Positions 1-9,295 of a stretch of DNA of 52,648 bases are shown here, piece by piece. Under the pieces are notes generated by a model, which worked only from the letters and a program-made list of their open reading frames with translations, ran no database searches and was not told where the DNA came from. The position numbers and the translations under genes were made by a program. The stretch is from Laspinema palackyanum D2a (GTDB taxonomy: Bacteria; Cyanobacteriota; Cyanobacteriia; Cyanobacteriales; Laspinemataceae). Position 1 is the first letter of the stretch, and every line of letters starts with the position of its first letter. The stretch is taken from assembly GCA_025370845.1 (NCBI GenBank), contig JAMXFF010000051.1:1-52648 (forward strand). The letters are read 5' to 3'.

Positions 1-13
1 GCGTTCTCTTCCA

Positions 14-76
14 TTTTACATCAGAGAGAACGCCTTTCCTTTTCTCGATTGCCCTTTAGAATGAAACAGCCCTACC
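14..76 (+). repeat. Left copy of 63-bp terminal inverted repeat
   Basis: Bases 14-76 are the exact reverse complement of 52586-52648, the last 63 bases of the window. Bases 1-9 (GCGTTCTCT) also pair with 25-33 (AGAGAACGC), so the extreme left end can form a 9-bp hairpin. The pattern fits both window ends lying in copies of one dispersed repeat in opposite orientation. It contains no gene. Confidence 0.9.
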
Positions 77-239
77 TCAGCGGGATAGGGTGCAGGCAAA
101 AGTTCCCAACCTAGTAACAATCCCCTATAATCAACAGAGTTTTAAAGATTTGTTGCAAATCGCCCCTTACCCCCTTGTCTGGATCCGGTAATCGGGGATT
201 GAGGGAACTCTCAGCAATCCGGGAAATTCATAGATCTCT

Positions 240-2363
240 ATGAAAGTTGCTCTCAAATCCCACGGATCCCAGTCCAAGCATAACGAGCGTTATGGAATTT
301 ATACTGTTCCCATGACCCAAAACTGGCTGATAAACAACCTAGGGACTGCCTTTCAGTCCGTCGCTGCTTCTCTCTCAAGGCCCCAAAAACGTCTGATCCT
401 GTTGAGTCTGGATACGGCAGTCTTTCTGGTCGCCATTTATGGGGCGTTTGGACTCCGGTTCAGCGATCTATTGCCGATTCAACAAACCTGGCCCTATCTG
501 TGGCTGATTTTGCTTCTGATGGTGATCAAGCCCTTGGTCTTCCTGGTGACGGGAATGTACCGCCCGGTGCTGCGGTATGCAGGCTTGGAATTTTTATTAA
601 TCGCCACGAAAGCGGTCCTGTTCAGTTCCGGGGCCTTTGTCCTGCTCGCCTATTTATTTGAGTTCCTCCAACTCCCGCGATCAGTTCTCCTGAATGATGC
701 CCTACTCACCCTATTGTTGGTGGTGGGAGTGCGTCTGTCTCTGCGGTGGTTGGTGAATACCCTCATCGGTCTGCCTCGGCAAAATCAAACCCCGGAACGG
801 ATTGTGATTTATGGCGCTGGTTCAGCGGGCTCGCAACTGGCTCAATCCCTTGCCCATCACCCCAGTTACCAACCCGTTGCATTTGTCGATGATGACCCCT
901 CGTTAGCCAATCAAAATATTCAGGGACTCCCAGTTTACTCCCCCTCTACATTACCCCGACTGCAACTCCAAAAGCCTTTTGATACTATTTTATTAGCCAT
1001 GCCTTCGCTCGATCGCATCAGAAAGCGGCAAATTTTAGAAGGCTTACAGTTCCTGTCCTTGCCGGTCAAAACTGTTCCCTGTATTGGGGAAATTTTATCC
1101 GGTCAAGTCTCTATTAGTGAAATTAGAAATATTGATATCGCCGACCTCCTCGGGCGGGAAGAAGTCATCCCCGATCCAGAATTGCTGCGGATGAATATCA
1201 CCGGCAAAACCGTTCTGGTGACTGGGGCAGGGGGGTCAATTGGCTCGGAATTGTGCCGCCAAATTGCTCAACAACAGCCGAAATGTTTGGTGCTATATGA
1301 ATTAGGGGAATTTGCCCTCTATAGCATCGATATGGAATTAGCCGAAGCCTATCCCACCCTTAAGTGCGTCGCTTGTTTGGGTTCAGTGAATGATGAGCCG
1401 CGGCTGGCTGGAGTTCTGACCCAATATCAGGTGGATACCATTTATCATGCAGCAGCCTATAAGCACGTTCCCTTAGTAGAGGCCAATCCTGCTCCGGGAA
1501 TTATCAATAATGTGGTGGGAACCTGGACCACGGTGCGCTGTGCGATCGACTGTGGGGTGGCTAATTTTGTGTTGATTTCGACGGATAAAGCCGTTCGTCC
1601 CACCAATATCATGGGGGCCAGCAAACGGGTGGCGGAACTGATTGTCCAAGCTTTAGCGGAGCGATCGGGGATTTCCACCCGCTTTACCATAGTGAGGTTT
1701 GGCAACGTCCTCGATAGTAGTGGTTCAGTGGTTCCCCGATTCCGCAAGCAAATCGCTGAGGGTCAAACCATCACCGTCACTCATCCGGAGATGACTCGTT
1801 ATTTTATGTCGATCCCCGAAGCCGCCCGCTTGGTGATTCAGGCAGGAGCAATGGGAAAACGTGGGGAAATCTTCTTGTTAGATATGGGTGAACCTGTGCG
1901 GATTTATGATTTAGCCCTGCAGATGATTCAGCTAAGTGGGTTAGTACCCGGAAAGGATATTGATATTAAAATTACCGGCTTAAGACCGGGAGAAAAACTA
2001 CACGAAGAATTATTAGTCGATAGTGCCAAAGCCAGACCGACTCAACATCCTAAAATCTTTTGCGCCCAAGAAGCAAAAATTCACTGGGAATTTTTACAGC
2101 CCCTTTTAGAGGCCCTGGTCCAAAAAACTCGCACCGATGATTTGGTAGCCATTCGAGCCGAATTGCAGCGCTTAGTTCCCGAGTATCAGCCTTCCTCGGT
2201 AGGTTTTCGGTCTCCTCGGTTAACATCCCGCTCCCCTTTAGAAGAACCCAAGGGGATTGGCGCTGCCAAATTGAATGGCTCTGGCAAAAATGAAGCAACG
2301 GTGTTATCGAGTCTACCTGTAGAGGGAAGAGGGGCTGGCAATGATAGCGTTACCCTACCGTAA
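240..2363 (+). CDS. CapD/FlaA1-like membrane nucleoside-diphosphate-sugar epimerase/dehydratase
   Basis: Membrane-bound UDP-sugar 4,6-dehydratase/epimerase of the WbpM/FlaA1/CapD family, expected to make an activated deoxy-amino sugar for surface polysaccharide at the inner membrane. Residues ~45-165 hold four hydrophobic segments. A first Rossmann motif GAGSAGSQ starts near 192 (the CoA-binding-like domain), and a second, TGAGGSIGSE, starts near 328 and begins the extended SDR domain. The Tyr of the classical YxxxK site is Met here (IMGASKRVAE), as in the Ser-Met-Lys triad of this family. At 707 aa it is slightly long; the last ~60 residues are low-complexity. An in-frame ATG at 312 (MTQNWL) could be the true start. 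It is followed by Wza- and Wzc-like genes on the same strand, which supports an exopolysaccharide role. The sugar product cannot be told from sequence. Confidence 0.93.
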   Translation: MKVALKSHGSQSKHNERYGIYTVPMTQNWLINNLGTAFQSVAASLSRPQKRLILLSLDTAVFLVAIYGAFGLRFSDLLPIQQTWPYLWLILLLMVIKPLVFLVTGMYRPVLRYAGLEFLLIATKAVLFSSGAFVLLAYLFEFLQLPRSVLLNDALLTLLLVVGVRLSLRWLVNTLIGLPRQNQTPERIVIYGAGSAGSQLAQSLAHHPSYQPVAFVDDDPSLANQNIQGLPVYSPSTLPRLQLQKPFDTILLAMPSLDRIRKRQILEGLQFLSLPVKTVPCIGEILSGQVSISEIRNIDIADLLGREEVIPDPELLRMNITGKTVLVTGAGGSIGSELCRQIAQQQPKCLVLYELGEFALYSIDMELAEAYPTLKCVACLGSVNDEPRLAGVLTQYQVDTIYHAAAYKHVPLVEANPAPGIINNVVGTWTTVRCAIDCGVANFVLISTDKAVRPTNIMGASKRVAELIVQALAERSGISTRFTIVRFGNVLDSSGSVVPRFRKQIAEGQTITVTHPEMTRYFMSIPEAARLVIQAGAMGKRGEIFLLDMGEPVRIYDLALQMIQLSGLVPGKDIDIKITGLRPGEKLHEELLVDSAKARPTQHPKIFCAQEAKIHWEFLQPLLEALVQKTRTDDLVAIRAELQRLVPEYQPSSVGFRSPRLTSRSPLEEPKGIGAAKLNGSGKNEATVLSSLPVEGRGAGNDSVTLP

Positions 2364-2684
2364 CAGTCCTACAGGATTTACGCATCGTTTGAGAACCCAT
2401 CTTCAAGCCTAGGCTTCAGGAGGGAAAAATTTTTGACTGTAGAATGGGATGAAACCTTCGATCTGGGTCAACTTAAGGGTGTTCAAGTCTGTGGTGCCGA
2501 TCGCCCTGTTCTCCCAGGATTTGGCTATCCAACCTCCCCCGGGTTGAGGTGACCCCCTCGATTCCCCGAGTTGATTGCTCGGGTATGACCCCAAAAAACA
2601 GCAGGGGTTCTTCTATCCCCCATCCTTGCTCAATTCCAATTTACCTACATAAATTCTTAAGCGACAACTCCATCTTTTAACTAT
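2364..2684. other. Intergenic gap, no gene seen
   Basis: This is 321 bases between the epimerase and the Wza-like gene. It holds a 12-base palindrome AAGCCTAGGCTT at about 2405-2416 followed by GGAGGGAAAAATTTTT, which could weakly terminate the upstream transcript. The rest is C-rich non-coding sequence. No convincing small gene or clear promoter was seen. Confidence 0.5.
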
Positions 2685-5255
2685 ATGGTCAGTTCAGAGT
2701 CCTTTTCTACCCCATCTCATTCCCATAGACGGTCTAGCAGACAGGACCTCAGACAACCGATCGCCCAATCAGTCTCCGGGTTGACCTTCTCAATGTTGAT
2801 CGCTTTGAACACCGCACTCCCAGCGGTTGCCGAGTCCCCCTTAGCACCTGAACAAGAACCCCGACTCTTGGCCCAGGGAGCAGTCTTTCAAGAAGCTTAT
2901 ACCCTCGGTCCGGGCGATCGCATTCAAATCGATATTTTTAACGTTCCCGAATACAGTGGAGAAAATGGTCAACATCAAGTCTTAGTCGATGGCACCTTAA
3001 ATCTCCCCTTGGTCGGCAGAGTCTCCGTAGAAGGACTCACGTTAGAACAAGCCGCTGGCAGACTCAGAAACCTCTATGCCCCCTATCTGCAACGCCCGGA
3101 GTTCCTGACCATCTCCTTAATGGAGCGTCGGCCCGTTCAAGTGGGAATTTCCGGAGAAGTCAGAAGACCCGGTTCCTATATCATCGCTATGAATGAAGCC
3201 GGTAGCCCTAGGCCCACCATCACTACCGCCATTGAAAGGGCCGGAGGGATTACCTCCACTGCAAATATTCGGCAGGTGCAGTTGCTGCGCCGGACTAGAG
3301 GGGGGCCAAATCAACTGATTACCATCGACCTCACTACCCTAGTCCAGTTGGGGGATCTCAGCCAAGACATCACAATTCGTGATGGCGATACGATTTTTAT
3401 TCCCCCGGACCCCAACATTAATGCCAATGATGCCCGTCAGCTTGCTGAGGCCAGCATTTCCGGGGATTCTTCTCAACCCATCAATATCGCTGTGGTGGGA
3501 GAAATTAATAGACCGGGTTCCTACACCGTGGCAGGAGATGCTGAAGCCGGTGGACTCCTGACCCTTACTCGTGCTCTCCAAACTGCTGGTGGCGTCACTC
3601 AATCTGCCGAAGTCGGTCAGATTCAAGTGAGACGACAACCGAAATCTGGACCAGCCCAAATCCTCTCAGTCAACCTGTGGCAGCTTTTAAACGGGGATAT
3701 CAGCCAAGATATTATTCTCCAACAAGGGGATACGATTTTCGTCCCTACCGGCAGTGGATTTAGCCCTGTCGAATCCTCTCGATTAGCCCAGGCCAACTTT
3801 GCCGGAGACCCCACTCAACCTGTCAATATTGCCGTAGTCGGCGAAGTCACTCGACCCGGTTCCTACACCGTCACCCGCATGGATGAGGCCGGTGGACTGT
3901 TAACCGTCACCCGCGCTTTAGAAACTGCTGGTGGCGTTACACAGTCTGCACAGCTGGGCGAAATTCAAGTGTTGCGCCAACCCCAGGCGGGTCCAGCACG
4001 GCGGATCCGGGTCAACCTCTGGGCATTACTCCGGGAAGGAGATCTCAGCCAAGATATCATTCTCCAACAAGGGGATACCATTTTGGTCCCCACCGGCACA
4101 GGCTTTAATGCGGCAGAATCTACCTTACTCGCTCAATCTAGTTTTGCAGGCAGTCCCAATCAACCTGTCAATATTGCAGTGTCAGGGGAAGTTGCTCGTC
4201 CAGGCTCGTACACTGTCACCCGAGTGGATGAAGCCGGTGGACTCCTCACCGTCACCCGTGCCTTGCAAACTGCCGGGGGAGTTACCTTATCTGCAGATAT
4301 TCGCGAAATCCGGGTCAACCGCCGCCCGCAAGCCGGTTCTCCTCAAACGATTGTGGTGAATCTGTGGGAAATGCTTGATCGCGGGGATTTTAGTCAGGAT
4401 ATCATCCTCCAACAAGGAGATACGATTGAAGTGCCAACGGCGAGTAACCCCAATCAAATAGAAACTGCTCGCATCGCCACCACTAACTTTGCCGCGAATA
4501 CCGCTACCCCCCTAAATATTGCGATCGTCGGAGAGGTCAACCGTCCCGGAACCTATACTGTTTCCGGGGAGGATGTCACCGCCACCGGGAATCTGGAAAC
4601 TCTCACCGCGCCTAACACGGGTGGGGGAGTAGTGGGACTGCCCACCGTCACCCGTGCCATTAAAATTGCTGGAGGCATCACCCCAACTGCGGATATTCGG
4701 CGGATTCAAGTGCTGCGGCAACGCAACAATGGCACGCAACAAATTATTGATGTGAATCTTTGGGAACTCTTGGAAAATGGCAATCTCAACCAAGATGTTC
4801 TTCTGCAACAAGGGGATACAATTGTAGTACAAACGGCCACAAATATTGATTTAGCAGAAGCACCAAGACTGGCGACGGCCAGTTTCTCTCCCAACCGGAT
4901 TCAAGTCAATATTGTGGGTGAAATTCAGCAACCGGGAGTGGTGGAATTACCCCCGAATGCTTCGTTAAACCAAGCGATTTTGGTAGCGGGAGGATTTAAT
5001 AATACCCGGGCGGAAAAAGATGAGGTCGAACTCATTCGCTTGAACCCCAATGGCACCGTGTCTCGGCAAACCATTCCCATTGATTTTGCTCAGGGACTTG
5101 ATGAAGGGACTAACCCCATTCTGCGAAACAATGATGTGATTGTGGTCGGGCGTACCCGGTTAGCGACATTCGGAGATAGAATTAGCCCAGTCGGGCAGGT
5201 GACCAATTCTGTATTCTCTCTGTTTGGAATCTTACGATTTTTTAATCTGTTCTAA
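2685..5255 (+). CDS. Wza-like polysaccharide export protein with six SLBB repeats
   Basis: Periplasmic/outer-membrane polysaccharide export protein (OPX, Wza family) that carries polymer across the cell envelope. A long basic N-terminus and hydrophobic core end at a likely signal-peptidase site after ALPAVA (~residue 49). A Poly_export domain follows (YTLGPGDRIQIDIFNVPEY, ~71-150). The remaining 700 residues are six SLBB units, each opening with a VGE(I/V)xRPGxY motif and closing with a QGDTIxVPT-type strand. Units 2-4 are nearly identical. Most family members have one to three SLBB units, so 856 aa is an expanded form. There is no obvious Wza-type C-terminal barrel helix; the C-terminus is hydrophobic (FSLFGILRFFNLF). 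It sits between the epimerase and the autokinase, consistent with one assembly machine. Alternative: a SLBB adhesion or scaffold protein. Confidence 0.9.
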   Translation: MVSSESFSTPSHSHRRSSRQDLRQPIAQSVSGLTFSMLIALNTALPAVAESPLAPEQEPRLLAQGAVFQEAYTLGPGDRIQIDIFNVPEYSGENGQHQVLVDGTLNLPLVGRVSVEGLTLEQAAGRLRNLYAPYLQRPEFLTISLMERRPVQVGISGEVRRPGSYIIAMNEAGSPRPTITTAIERAGGITSTANIRQVQLLRRTRGGPNQLITIDLTTLVQLGDLSQDITIRDGDTIFIPPDPNINANDARQLAEASISGDSSQPINIAVVGEINRPGSYTVAGDAEAGGLLTLTRALQTAGGVTQSAEVGQIQVRRQPKSGPAQILSVNLWQLLNGDISQDIILQQGDTIFVPTGSGFSPVESSRLAQANFAGDPTQPVNIAVVGEVTRPGSYTVTRMDEAGGLLTVTRALETAGGVTQSAQLGEIQVLRQPQAGPARRIRVNLWALLREGDLSQDIILQQGDTILVPTGTGFNAAESTLLAQSSFAGSPNQPVNIAVSGEVARPGSYTVTRVDEAGGLLTVTRALQTAGGVTLSADIREIRVNRRPQAGSPQTIVVNLWEMLDRGDFSQDIILQQGDTIEVPTASNPNQIETARIATTNFAANTATPLNIAIVGEVNRPGTYTVSGEDVTATGNLETLTAPNTGGGVVGLPTVTRAIKIAGGITPTADIRRIQVLRQRNNGTQQIIDVNLWELLENGNLNQDVLLQQGDTIVVQTATNIDLAEAPRLATASFSPNRIQVNIVGEIQQPGVVELPPNASLNQAILVAGGFNNTRAEKDEVELIRLNPNGTVSRQTIPIDFAQGLDEGTNPILRNNDVIVVGRTRLATFGDRISPVGQVTNSVFSLFGILRFFNLF

Positions 5256-5505
5256 AGCGTCGGTACAGTCAAGGGCAGACCCACCGGGTTTCTTTACACA
5301 ATCTTTGCTAATCAGCAACAAATTGGGTCAAGAAACCCAGTTTTTGGTTACCTTGATCTCATCCGATACCCTGAGTTTAGGAACGTTCGAGTCAGGGTCG
5401 ATCGCTGGAGCCATCCAGTTCTCGAATAACCTATCCTGATTCATCGCACAATCCTCTAACGAGACTGCTACGATACGAAGGAATACACCATCACCAGAGA
5501 TTGAC
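5256..5505. repeat. Dispersed CGGTACAGT/CCGGGTTTCTT-type repeat in the Wza-Wzc gap
   Basis: Bases 5261-5269 read CGGTACAGT, the same end as the element at 31595-31704. Bases ~5287-5345 contain CCGGGTTTCTT, a middle CAATCTTTG block and AAGAAACCCAG, resembling the reverse complement of the hairpin at 16845-16912. No second perfect end is visible, so this looks like a decayed copy. The rest of the 250-base gap shows nothing else. Confidence 0.5.
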
Positions 5506-7827
5506 ATGGAGAGCGCACCCAATCCTCAGCCGTTAACTCTTCACCACCCAGGCCATCCGTCACAGCTCGTGCCGATGCCTTATATGGCTGAATACCAGGA
5601 TCCAGATGAGGAAGAATTGGATCTCGGTCAGCTATTTGCTGTGATTCGTCGTCGAGCCTTTGTGATTCTGGGCGTTGCGACTCTCGTCACGGGTGGTGTT
5701 GCGGTCTGGACTGCCAACCAAACCCCAGAGTATGAAGGCAATTTCCAAATTCTAGTCGAACCCGTCACCAGTGCGGATGATAATTTTTCTCGGATTTCAT
5801 CTATGGTCGGGGGTCTGGGTGGACAATTGCTGCAAGGACAAGGTTCGGGTTTGGATTATGATAGCCAACTTGCGGTTTTACAAAGTCCCAAACTAATGGA
5901 CCCGATCATTCAGCAGATCCAAGCTCGCTATCCCGAACTGGAGTATAACTCGATAATTGGTGGTAAAGGCTCGCCCCTCTCCCTTGATCGCTTCAATAAA
6001 AATACTAAAATTCTCGAAGTCCGGTATCGAGATGCTGAACCGGAGAAAATTCAGTTTGTCTTGGAAACCCTCCAAAATGCTTACCTGCGATACAGTTTAG
6101 AAGATCGCAAGAGCAATATTAGTCAGGGTATTCAATTTATTGAAGACCAACTCCCTCAACTGCGGCAACGGGTGGATACTCTGCAAGAACAACTCCAGAA
6201 ATTTCGGCAGCAGTACAACATTATTGAACCCGAGTCACAAGGTGAACAACTGGCGCAACAACTCACCAAACTAGACGACCAGCTTTTAGAGGCCCAAGCT
6301 CAACTGGTTCAGGAGCAACAACTCTATGAAACCTTGCGCCGACAAATCGGACTGGAACCAGGGATGGCGATCGCCGCTTCGGTTTTAAGTGAAGCTCCCA
6401 CCTATCAAGCTCGCCTCTCTCGACTCAAAGAACTCGAAAATGAAATTGCCGCTGAATCAACTCGGTTTACCCCAAACTCACCCCAAGTCCAAGTTCTCTT
6501 AGAAGAGCGACAAACCATCGAGTTGCTGTTAGGACAGGAAGCTTCAGAAGTGTTAGGGAGTCAGCTACCGGGGGGCGTCGTGGGTAACCCCCAAGCTCCC
6601 TTCCAAAACTCGGTTCGCACGGGCTTGATTCAGGAAATGGTCAGAGCAGCCAGCAAAATTCAAGTCCTGCAAGTGCGAAATCAAGTGCTTGGGGAAGCTG
6701 CAAAAATGTTAAGCGAATACCGGGAACAATTTCCAGTTATTCTACGCCAGTACACAGATTTGCAGCGAGAACTCCAAATTGCGAACACTACCCTCACCGA
6801 ATTGTTAGCCCGCAGGGAAGGGTTGCGGGTGGATGCAGCGGAACGAGAGGTGCCTTGGGAAGTGATTTCCCAACCGACGATTCCTCGGGATGGGAATGGA
6901 AATCCGGTTCCCGTTTCTCCGAGTCTGCCTCGGAACCTGATGTTAGGGGCGATGTTGGGGTTGATGTTGGGATTTGGGGCGGCATTATTAGCAGAACGCT
7001 TGGATAATGTCTTCCATTCTCCTGAAGACTTAAAAGATGCCACACGCTTGCCGATTTTAGGGCTGATTCCGGCGAGCGATCGCTCGGTTGTCCTACCCTC
7101 GGCAGATGCTCGCGGCAGCGCTGCCTTCCAAGATGTCCGCGATTTTGGCTTTTTAGAAGCATTCCGCGCACTCAATGCCAATATCCGCTTCCTGACACCG
7201 GGTAAACCCCTGCGCTCTATGGCGATCGCCTCCGCAATTCCCGCAGAAGGTAAATCCACTGTGGCGGTCAATCTCGCCGAAGCTGCCGCCTCAATGGGAC
7301 AGCGGGTATTACTGGTGGATGCTGACTTGCGCTGGCCCCAAGTCCATAAACGATTGGGATTACCCAACCGTCAAGGGTTAACCCATCTGATTGCGACGGA
7401 AATGGATATGAATGAAGCCATTCAGCGATCGCCTGTTGAACCCAATCTCTTTATCCTGACTGCCGGTGCAACACCCCCAGACCCCATCCGGTTGTTATCT
7501 TCTGAAAAAATGCACAACCTGATGCAGCAATGGCACGCTTTATTTGATCTGGTGATTTATGACACCCCACCTCTGCTGGGGGTCGTAGATGGTCGCGTTT
7601 TAGCCGCCTATACCGATGGAATTGCTCTAGTCGTCAGCATGGGTCAAACTGAAAAACCCGCCATCCAACAAGCGATCGCTGAACTGCAAACTGGCAATAC
7701 CAAAGTCCTGGGGATTATTGCCAACGGTGTACAAGGACAAAACAGCGCCTGGGACTATGGCAGGCACTACAACAATGGAGGCGATCGCGAACTAGAAGCG
7801 GAGGAAGAAGAGGCAATTTCTCTTTAA
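5506..7827 (+). CDS. Wzc-like polysaccharide co-polymerase / BY-type tyrosine autokinase
   Basis: Inner-membrane co-polymerase (PCP-2) fused to a bacterial tyrosine kinase, controlling chain length and export of surface polysaccharide. The N-terminal Wzz domain follows one membrane segment (~50-67). A long periplasmic coiled coil lies at ~200-460, with a second membrane segment at ~480-500 (GAMLGLMLGFGAALLAE). The cytoplasmic kinase has Walker A PAEGKST with Lys583, Walker A' VLLVDADLR (Asp605) and Walker B LVIYDTPP (Asp686). Family kinases usually end in a Tyr cluster; here the tail is acidic (ELEAEEEEAISL) with only two tyrosines just before it, so autophosphorylation capacity is uncertain. 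ATG at 5506 starts just after the dispersed repeat; a second ATG 69 bases on (MPYMAEYQ) is possible. At 773 aa, length is normal. Confidence 0.92.
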   Translation: MESAPNPQPLTLHHPGHPSQLVPMPYMAEYQDPDEEELDLGQLFAVIRRRAFVILGVATLVTGGVAVWTANQTPEYEGNFQILVEPVTSADDNFSRISSMVGGLGGQLLQGQGSGLDYDSQLAVLQSPKLMDPIIQQIQARYPELEYNSIIGGKGSPLSLDRFNKNTKILEVRYRDAEPEKIQFVLETLQNAYLRYSLEDRKSNISQGIQFIEDQLPQLRQRVDTLQEQLQKFRQQYNIIEPESQGEQLAQQLTKLDDQLLEAQAQLVQEQQLYETLRRQIGLEPGMAIAASVLSEAPTYQARLSRLKELENEIAAESTRFTPNSPQVQVLLEERQTIELLLGQEASEVLGSQLPGGVVGNPQAPFQNSVRTGLIQEMVRAASKIQVLQVRNQVLGEAAKMLSEYREQFPVILRQYTDLQRELQIANTTLTELLARREGLRVDAAEREVPWEVISQPTIPRDGNGNPVPVSPSLPRNLMLGAMLGLMLGFGAALLAERLDNVFHSPEDLKDATRLPILGLIPASDRSVVLPSADARGSAAFQDVRDFGFLEAFRALNANIRFLTPGKPLRSMAIASAIPAEGKSTVAVNLAEAAASMGQRVLLVDADLRWPQVHKRLGLPNRQGLTHLIATEMDMNEAIQRSPVEPNLFILTAGATPPDPIRLLSSEKMHNLMQQWHALFDLVIYDTPPLLGVVDGRVLAAYTDGIALVVSMGQTEKPAIQQAIAELQTGNTKVLGIIANGVQGQNSAWDYGRHYNNGGDRELEAEEEEAISL

Positions 7828-7852
7828 TCCACAGGATAGGGAGAGTAGGAAA

Positions 7853-8022
7853 GTTTGTAGTAACGACTTCAGTCCTTTCCGGGTGACGTAAGCGATCGCT
7901 TACGTCACCCCCCTTTTGATGCTCTGCCTCCAGTCCCCACGCAGGCACTTCAGCCGCCTATCGTGCGTGTCACGACTGAATCTGTGACTTGGGGGATAAC
8001 GACTGAAGTCGTTACTACAAAC
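7853..8022. mobile_element. 170-bp MITE-like element with 22-bp perfect inverted ends
   Basis: Bases 7853-7874 (GTTTGTAGTAACGACTTCAG plus TC) are the exact inverse of 8001-8022. Between them lies a 30-base perfect palindrome at 7881-7910 centred on GCGATCGC. A further copy of the end motif (AACGACTGAAGTCGTTACTA) occurs in direct orientation at 8029-8053. The same motif recurs at 19874-19898 and 44332-44606. There is no coding capacity. It is best read as a non-autonomous dispersed repeat; the transposase, if any, is not in this window. Confidence 0.7.
7881..7910. repeat. 30-bp perfect palindrome containing HIP1
   Basis: GGGTGACGTAAGCGA followed by its exact reverse complement. The centre is GCGATCGC. 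It can extrude as a cruciform or fold as a 13-bp hairpin with a 4-base loop. It lies 54 bases after the autokinase stop and is followed by CCCTTTTGA, so it may also help end that operon's transcript. Confidence 0.85.
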
Positions 8023-8080
8023 TAAGAGAACGACTGAAGTCGTTACTACGAAACTACCAACATCTTCCCTATCTCCCAAA

Positions 8081-8500
8081 CTACCCATTAAACAACTCAA
8101 AAGTCTGCTGGCAAAAGGTTTTTAACTTGTCCTGTACCTCAACAACTGGCTCAGTGGCTCCTACAAAGCGCCAGTTTTCCACTGTGGAAAATCGCCATTG
8201 TTGTCCTTGATGGTTGTAACCAGCTGATTCCACTCCGATCGCCCGGCGACTGCCATCCAAGGGGTCCTCATGAAACCGAATTTGGACTAAAATACTCCGA
8301 CTCTGCAATGAGCGACTCCATCCGGGAAAGTGAAATCCGATATCAATGGAATCCGGATCCACCAGTTCCTGGGTATTTGGGTCATTCACCCAGGGTTTCA
8401 AATCCGCCCGTGCGTCAGGAAACTGTAACTTAAAAAGATTAACGACTGCCGCAATCTTGCTGGCGAGTTCAAAATTTTTAACCTGTTCTGCTGCATTCAC
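8081..8500 (-). CDS. Conserved hypothetical protein, ~139 aa
   Basis: Soluble protein of unknown function. It has no signal peptide or membrane segment. The N-terminus is helical (VNAAEQVKNFELASKIAAVV) and the middle is strand-rich, with motifs FHFPGWSRSL and VQIRFHEDP, then an aromatic stretch (WRFSTVENWRFVG). A strong ribosome site GGAGG lies at 8511-8515 (minus strand). It is 10 bases before a GTG start (chosen, 8500) and 4 bases before an in-frame TTG (8506); no ATG is available. It is divergent from the next gene and shares a 188-base gap that should hold both promoters. The end motif of the 7853-8053 repeat region lies just past its stop. I do not recognise the family. Confidence 0.6.
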   Translation of the reverse strand: MNAAEQVKNFELASKIAAVVNLFKLQFPDARADLKPWVNDPNTQELVDPDSIDIGFHFPGWSRSLQSRSILVQIRFHEDPLDGSRRAIGVESAGYNHQGQQWRFSTVENWRFVGATEPVVEVQDKLKTFCQQTFELFNG

Positions 8501-8688
8501 GCCCAATTATCCTCCACTGACCAATAGATATTGATGTTAAAACGTTTAGATTGAGGGTCGTCTTTTACGACTCGGTAAAAATTTCATCCTGTAAATGAAC
8601 GGCACGGGGTGGCTTTAGGCCAAAATATTATGTTGATAACGGTACCCCAAGTATTGGCACCGTTTCCGAACGAGTAGGAATCACACCC

Positions 8689-9075
8689 ATGTCTATACCC
8701 TGTCAAATCGTTGTAGAAGGAAATCCGGCAATCATCTATGCCAGTAGAAATGGAGCGCCGGACAAGGTTCGCCGCATTCTCAAACCCTTTCTCGGTAAAT
8801 TTTGCCAAGAACGAGAGGCGGCTGGAGAATACCACGATACACCGGAGTGCTTAGTAGCCCAGATTGTAGTTCGTTTCGGCTTTGAAATCTGTGAGGATGA
8901 TTTCTCTAACCTCAAAGTCACGATGAACTATGACCCCACTGCCGAATACATCTACTCGGTAGGACCTGATTTAACCGTCCAGGTTTGGATTCCAGAAGAA
9001 GACTATCGTCAAAATCCCGCTTTGGGATTGCAAGGGTGTCGTCTGTTACCCGAGGAAGGTTGGAAAATCGAGTAA
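8689..9075 (+). CDS. Conserved hypothetical protein, 128 aa
   Basis: Small acidic soluble protein of unknown function that starts at ATG 8689 (MSIPCQIVVEGNPAIIYAS). It contains a basic helical stretch (DKVRRILKPFLGKFCQERE), four cysteines spread along the chain and a C-terminal strand-rich half with LTVQVWIPEEDYR. No zinc-knuckle spacing, signal or membrane segment is seen. Codon use and a clean open frame favour a real gene. It stands alone: divergent from the 139-aa gene upstream and convergent with the 800-aa gene downstream. I do not recognise a named domain. Confidence 0.6.
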   Translation: MSIPCQIVVEGNPAIIYASRNGAPDKVRRILKPFLGKFCQEREAAGEYHDTPECLVAQIVVRFGFEICEDDFSNLKVTMNYDPTAEYIYSVGPDLTVQVWIPEEDYRQNPALGLQGCRLLPEEGWKIE

Positions 9076-9295
9076 ATCTGTCAATCGGTCAGAATTGAGA
9101 GGGGCGTGAGGGTTTGCCCCCATCCGTCGTTAGGACTTATGCACTGAGACTGTGGAGAGGGGCAACCCTGTGGCTCTAAACCCTTGATGCCTAATCAATC
9201 ATCAATAACCCATAATCCACGATTGTGTGTGGTAAGTTCGCTCTGCCCTCTACTGTAGCCAGACCCTCGTCGGGGGAACGGCGATCGCCATCCCC

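Noticed and set aside
7881-7910. 30-bp palindrome as a plain terminator
   Set aside because: It lies inside a MITE-like element and lacks an immediate T-run, so the repeat explanation is preferred; a side role cannot be excluded.
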